Part shown: positions 59,529 through 64,000 of the stretch, piece after piece | How positions within the stretch are numbered: position 1 is the first letter of the stretch | How the letters are laid out: each line of letters starts with the position of its first letter | Assembly (NCBI GenBank): GCA_034359265.1 | Contig: CP136891.1 | Coordinates: forward strand, 49,406,001 to 49,470,000 | DNA length: 64,000 nucleotides | Direction: 5' to 3' | Source of the DNA: Canna indica | Lineage: Eukaryota > Streptophyta > Magnoliopsida > Zingiberales > Cannaceae | Translations under genes and position numbers: made by a program | Notes under the pieces: generated by a model | Told to the model about the DNA's origin: nothing | What the model saw: only the letters and a program-made list of their open reading frames with translations | Database searches by the model: none

Positions 59529-60712
59529 TGTAATATTCGAGATATTATGGCTAATTGCTATTATTCATTTTTATTGTTTGTCAGTCTAGCGGGCTAATTC
59601 GAGGTCGAGCTGAGTCGATTCATGATTTGGTGCAAGCTTGAAAGCTCGGGTAAGTAGAAATATAAGTGTTGTATTTTCTTTACTCATTAATTAAATTTGT
59701 ATTGAATATGTTGAGCATGTATTATTGATGTTTGTGGTTAGCGAGTTTTGGATTTGGGTTGGAGGAGAATGTGGGTTAGCTAAAGGGGTAGGGTGTATAT
59801 GAGGATTTGGGAGGGGATTATAAAATCCACCCCTCCCCCCCCCCCCCTCCCTATGGCTAGGCGGCTCCTTGTTGGAGCCGCATAAGCTATAAAGAGAGAG
59901 AGAGGAGCTGCAAGCTGTCGCCCCTCTCCCCCTCTCTTGAAAGCCAAGCCGCCGTCTCGCTCTCCCTCTCTCTTGTGAAGCCGAGCCATTGAGGAGGAAA
60001 AGAGCCGCCGCCCGTCTCCCCCTCTCTTGGAGCCGTAGCCTCTTTTGTGGAGCCGAGCCGCCGCCGCTTGGTTGTGGTCGAATTCGGAGGCCGCCAATTG
60101 GAAATTTTCTTTTTTTCTTTTCTTCCTAATTATGTGAGTGGTTCTTCTTTCCTATTCCCTTTTTGGTTTCTTGTGTTCTTGAGCCGTTATTTGGAACTTG
60201 AGAAAAGATGTCGATTTCACTGTTCGAATTTGGGATTTCTCATCGCTTTCTTGTGTTGCCATGGAAGAGGAGGCCCGAGGACCCCCCTTTGTGGTGCGGT
60301 AGCCCAAGGATTGTCCTCATGGGTTGTGGAAACCGGATTCAGCTTGGGTATACCAGAATTGGGCTCAAATAGTAGGCTGAAAACAAAACCTAATTTCGGG
60401 AATTTAAATTTTAATTGTAGAATTAAAATTTAAGGGGCAAAATAAAATGTTAAAGAGCCAACAAAAGAATTTAATTGCATGAAACAAAACCTCATGGGTT
60501 GATGATATTGCGGGTCTAGGGCGTCGGGATCGAGCGTAGTGTGTAGCGGCATTTTTCCAGTGAGAACACCCTTAGGACACCGTGGATGACACTTGACTTA
60601 GGTCTTGTGGGCGTCATATCTTTCATGAATGGCAGAGAGGCTCGGGTAGGAGCCGGTTTGCGGGCTTGAGCCCAGATGGTTAGATGAGTAAATCCCAACC
60701 TGTGTTTAAAAA

Positions 60713-60955
60713 GGAATAAGTTCAGACGGGCGAATTTCGATTATTCCTGTTGCTTTTTGGAATAAGTTCGGATGGGCGAATCCCAATTATTCCCATTTCT
60801 TTTTGGAATAAATTCGGATGGGCGAATCCTGATTATACCCATTTCTTTTTGGAATAAGTTCGGATGGGTAAATCTCAATTATTCCCATATGTTTCTTTAA
60901 GGGTATGTTATGGGATAAGTTCGGATGGGTAAAAACCCGATTATCCTCATAACCC
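60713..60955 (+). repeat. 46-bp tandem repeat, 5 units
   Basis: GGAATAAGTTCGGATGGGCGA recurs in diverged form at 60713, 60759, 60805, 60851 and 60912, each followed by (A)ATCCCAATTATTCCC-like text. Spacing is 46, 46, 46 and 61. It lies in the solo LTR 59529-63317. Confidence 0.85.
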
Positions 60956-61130
60956 TTGTGAGTGACTTGTATGCCTTACGACATGGGTAGACAGATAGAC
61001 CTGTTGTAGATTCACTATTTTGTGAATAGATTTGCCTTTGGGCATGAGTCAGCCAACTGGTCCGTTAGCCACACCACCAGTTTTGGCATTCTTCTTGTAT
61101 GAGACAAGTGTATTTATGTATATATGTTAT

Positions 61131-62812
61131 TGTTGGCCTAAGATTTTCTACATTGGTCTTAATCTCAGTTTTGATAATAACAAACATGGAACTAATGTCT
61201 CATTGAGAAATCTTTCAGATTCCAAGTCGGTTAGCGCACCACGTCAGCGATCGAAAAAATCGAAGAAATCAGAGAAATCGGCAAGGACGCTCGTCATCGA
61301 TCGGGATTCTTTGAGAAGTTAGAGTTTAGGATTAGGGTGTCTAGCATGTGATGTAATCCTCTTTATATTGCAAAGAACCCAAAAACTAAATCCAAACCCC
61401 AAAACATGAAAACCCAGAAACGCCCTGAAATTCACTAAATCTAGGGAGCTCATTGGAGGGCTATATGGCCTAGACATTTTCTTGACACAAAAAATGGCGA
61501 TAATTGTTCCTTGGGTAAAAACTAGATAACGAGGTATTTTAAAGGAATTTTTGGAAGCCTTTAGCATACCCATATTTGACCCGGGAGATTAGAAAATTTT
61601 TGTTTTCCGGAAATTTATACTAGACCCCCAAAACTAGATTTTGATTCTTAAGGATTTTGATTTTTTAGATATTTTTATTGAATCCAAATGGTGGGTAATC
61701 ATTATATTACATTTAAAGTTAAGAAATATTATATAAGTAGACTTAGTAAAGACAGAACCTAGAATCGAGCAAACAAGCAAAAAAAATGAAGCAGTGCAAT
61801 CTACCCAGTTTCGGTCGACCGGTCAGTCGATCGAATGCTGCCAAAAATTGGCAGTAGGCAAGTCGGTTGACCGAATGATCGACCAAACGTTCGACCGAAC
61901 GGTCGACCGAACGTTCGACCGAAGTGTGACAAAAAAATGGCAGCATGCCTTCGGTTGCTCGGTCAGTCGACCGACGATCGACCGGACCTGCGACCGGACA
62001 GCGGAAATGGCTAGTTTTCTTCTCGTTGAGTTGGTTGTTTCATGCCATCTCCTCAAGGCTTATAAATAGAAGCCTTAGCAAGCCTCCCACCAATCATCTA
62101 AGCTTTCATTCAGCCATTCTTGATCATTTCAAAGCATTTCTTGAGTCAACCCTTTGATAACCCTAGTTCCCATGATACATCCTTGATCTTGCTTTCAAGC
62201 TTTGAACGATTCATCATTGAGGCATCAAGAGGAACTAGGACTCGTGTTTGGAGCTAAGTATTTTTTGTATTATTTATTTGCTCCATTGTTTGTGTACTTT
62301 TGTAATTTATTTCATTGTATTTGAGCTTGTAAAGACCTAGGTTGTTAGGTCTGGAAATTGGGTGGTTGCCTTTGTGTTTGAGGCTTAATTCCACCGGTGT
62401 AAACTTAGTTTACTAGGATTAGTTGAGTTATCCCTTAGGTTGAGGTGGAAGAGTGCTCTCGGTAAGAAGGCGGAGACTTTCGGGTGTGGAAGTGCCTTAG
62501 GTTGATAGTGAGACTCTTCGGATCAAAGTCCTCGTTGTAAGGGAAACAAGATTAATCTAGTAAGTTTAGTTTGAAAATCCTAAGCGGGGTGCTTAGGTAG
62601 TGGAGCAGACATTGTAGCCGAACCACTATAAATCATTGTGTTAGCATTGATATCTTATTTGTATTAATTGCTTTAACATTTATTGCTTCCGCATTTAGTC
62701 ATTCAATCATGAATTGCCTAAGTAATCCAAGAAACATCTAAAATCAAATTTAGGCGATAAGATTTAGTTAACACACTATTCACCCCCCTCTAGTGTGGCC
62801 ATTTCACCAACA
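61131..62812 (+). mobile_element. Solo LTR, TGTTGG/CCAACA family, copy 3, nested
   Basis: TGTTGGCCTAAGA at 61131 to TTTCACCAACA at 62812, 1682 bp, perfect terminal inverted repeat TGTTGG/CCAACA and perfect TSD GTTAT (61126-61130, 62813-62817). A palindrome-rich patch at 61810-61995 is followed by TATAAATA (62060-62067). It is the best preserved copy in the window. Confidence 0.93.
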
Positions 62813-63317
62813 GTTATATTTCTGTGGTTGGTTTTGTGGTGGGGGTTGGTAGCACCGCTCACTGAGTTCCTTTGGATTCACCATCATTTTTTTTTTGCAG
62901 AGCCTGACCAGTGAGGCAGGCTGGAGTAGTTGGCGTGGCTGGAGGGCAGAGGAGTACCATTGGTCTCATAGAAGTCCAAGTTAGGGGTCGTAGTCGAGTC
63001 TTGTTAGTATTTGATCATGCACTTGGTATTTTAGCATTCTTGGAGTTGTAGTCCTTTGGGACACTCATATGTTTTATTTCAGATTATGCTTCTTGAGAAA
63101 AACTAATAAACTTTTGGTCATTTATTTCCGCACTCTACTTGGCTTGTTGAACTTTATTTCTTAAAATGAAAACTAATTTGATTTCTCAGTTGTAATAAAA
63201 AAACTTGTCTCATATTTTTGCTATGTTTTATTCTGAGTTGACATGTGCATGGGATAGGCTGCGAGGTATAGGCACTATACCCTGGCCGGTCACGTGACCC
63301 TAAGATGGGGCGTGACA

Positions 63318-63725
63318 AGGATGAAATCGAAAGTGCAGCTTTAGGGCTGAGAGAGACTCCGGTGATCTGCGAGTTCCCTGATGTGTTCCCTAAGGAACTT
63401 TCGGGGCTGCCACCAGATAGAGAGATTGAGTTCTGCATTAAGTTACAGCCGGGGATAAAACCGATATCCATTCCCCCGTATCGGATGGTGCCGGCCGAGT
63501 TGAGGGAGCTCAAGGGCCAGTTGCAGGAATTCATGGAGTTGGGTTTCATTCACCCAAGTGTGTCTCCATGGGGAGCTCCGGTTCTCTTCGTTAAGAAGAA
63601 AGACGGGTCCATGCGGATGTGCATTGATTATAGGCAACTGAACAAGGTTATTATCTAGAATCGATACCCATTGTTGAGGATTGATGACTTGTTTGATCAA
63701 CTTCAGGGGGCATTGTGGTTCTCCA
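63318..63725 (+). pseudogene. Reverse transcriptase start of the Del/Tekay-like element
   Basis: Continues pol after the solo [56 protein letters not shown] and DYRQLNKV (63350-63650), then a TAG at 63656 and RIDDLFDQLQGA before the frame is cut at about 63725 by the incoming LTR. The catalytic YxDD region is outside or beyond the insertion. The region would have templated cDNA synthesis. Confidence 0.85.
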
Positions 63726-64000
63726 TGTTGTATGAAATCCGACACTAGAAGGGGGGGTTGAATAGTGCATGTCCCCTTTTTGTTTTAATCAATTTTTCTT
63801 TTTGCTCAATTTAACTTCAATCAAATGCAAGTGTATCTTAACAGTGGATTAAATATCAAGAACAATAATAAGCAAATATTGTAAGCAATGCAAACACGAT
63901 CAATTATAGTGGTTCGGCCAACCGCCTACTCCACTACATTGGCTCCTCACCAAGGAATTCTAATCAACTACTTTATAGAGCTTGTGTTTCCCTTTGAATA
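63726..64000 (-). mobile_element. LTR of the TGTTGG/CCAACA family, second subfamily, runs off the window
   Basis: TGTTGTATGAAATCCGACAC at 63726 corresponds to the reversed 3' end of the copy at 34032-35422 (TTGACACT, GGGGGGTTGAATAGTG, then GGTTCGGCCAACCGCC). The rest lies outside, so solo LTR or full element cannot be told. It interrupts the RT frame of the gypsy element. Confidence 0.8.

Larger units (their letters stand above)
59529..63317 (+). mobile_element. Solo LTR of Del/Tekay-like type inside pol, itself carrying a nested solo LTR
   Basis: It starts TGTAATATTC (59529) and ends GGGGCGTGACA (63317). Flanks CGGAT (59524-59528) and AGGAT (63318-63322) are a TSD with one change. Net size is about 2.1 kb after removing the nested element. 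It is related to but distinct from the LTR at 55152 (same GTCACGTGACC...GGGGCGTGACA ending). A C-tract lies near 59828-59850, and a 46-bp array at 60713-60955. Confidence 0.82.
55152..64000 (+). mobile_element. Del/Tekay-like Ty3/gypsy element, 3' end outside window, with nested insertions
   Basis: It has a 5' LTR (55152-57796), an initiator-Met primer-binding site (57800-57811), degenerate gag and protease, then pol interrupted twice: by a solo LTR at 59529-63317 and by another LTR entering at 63726. The RT text [12 protein letters not shown] (near 63617) and the [13 protein letters not shown] lead-in are typical of the Del/Tekay lineage. Many stops in gag and the insertions make it inactive. 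Confidence 0.85.

Overview
This window is nuclear DNA of a flowering plant. The evidence is spliced genes with GT-AG introns, a plant-type bHLH transcription factor, and a dense load of plant transposable elements (Ty3/gypsy and Ty1/copia-like LTRs, LINEs, CACTA elements, hAT and Mutator-like MITEs, a tRNA-derived SINE). The GC-rich first exon of the gene at 8392 would suit a monocot, but nothing here fixes the species. I see no bacterial, organellar or CRISPR sequence.

Only two host genes look intact. One on the + strand (8392-12074, four exons, 445 aa) encodes a conserved plant membrane-anchored protein with a methyltransferase-like fold and no assigned function. One on the - strand (46544-44183, eight exons, 329 aa) encodes an atypical bHLH transcription factor of the bHLH68/133-like group. 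Everything else recognisable is mobile DNA or its debris.

Layout: 1-4118, 3' part of a broken Ty3/gypsy chromovirus with its 3' LTR; 4185-4771, LINE remnant; 4856-5428, PF04195-type plant transposon protein on the - strand; 6181-7130, old LTR remnant; 8392-12074, host gene 1; 12928-12971, tRNA-Ser fragment; 13639-15276, solo LTR; 16201-20237, a gypsy-type solo LTR carrying a second solo LTR (16965-18601); 20238-24300, second PF04195-type element with tandem arrays; 26290-41112, a - strand LINE split by two related CACTA transposons (27567-36701 and 37082-40792), the first of which itself carries a hAT MITE (30724-31229) and a solo LTR (34032-35422); 41551-42524, copia-like solo LTR; 44183-46544, host gene 2; 47661-48185, foldback MITE; 48276-48391, SINE; 48979-50029, small CACTA; about 51040-52236, 5'-truncated LINE; 52296-52694, hAT MITE; 55152 to the window end, a Del/Tekay-like gypsy element cut by a solo LTR (59529-63317, itself cut at 61131-62812) and by a further LTR entering at 63726.

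Most insertion boundaries are supported by target-site duplications (TSDs) read directly from the sequence, so the order of insertions can be reconstructed. The most unusual observations are: (i) a 57-60 bp-arm hairpin about 100 bp upstream of the transposase ATG in both large CACTA elements, with base changes that keep pairing; (ii) a one-base difference in the subterminal motif between those two elements, although their transposases are close relatives; (iii) clusters of GGTCGACC/CGATCG palindromes upstream of the TATA-like box in one LTR family, all of whose complete copies here are solo LTRs; (iv) insertions that land inside transposon reading frames so exactly that their removal would restore the frame.
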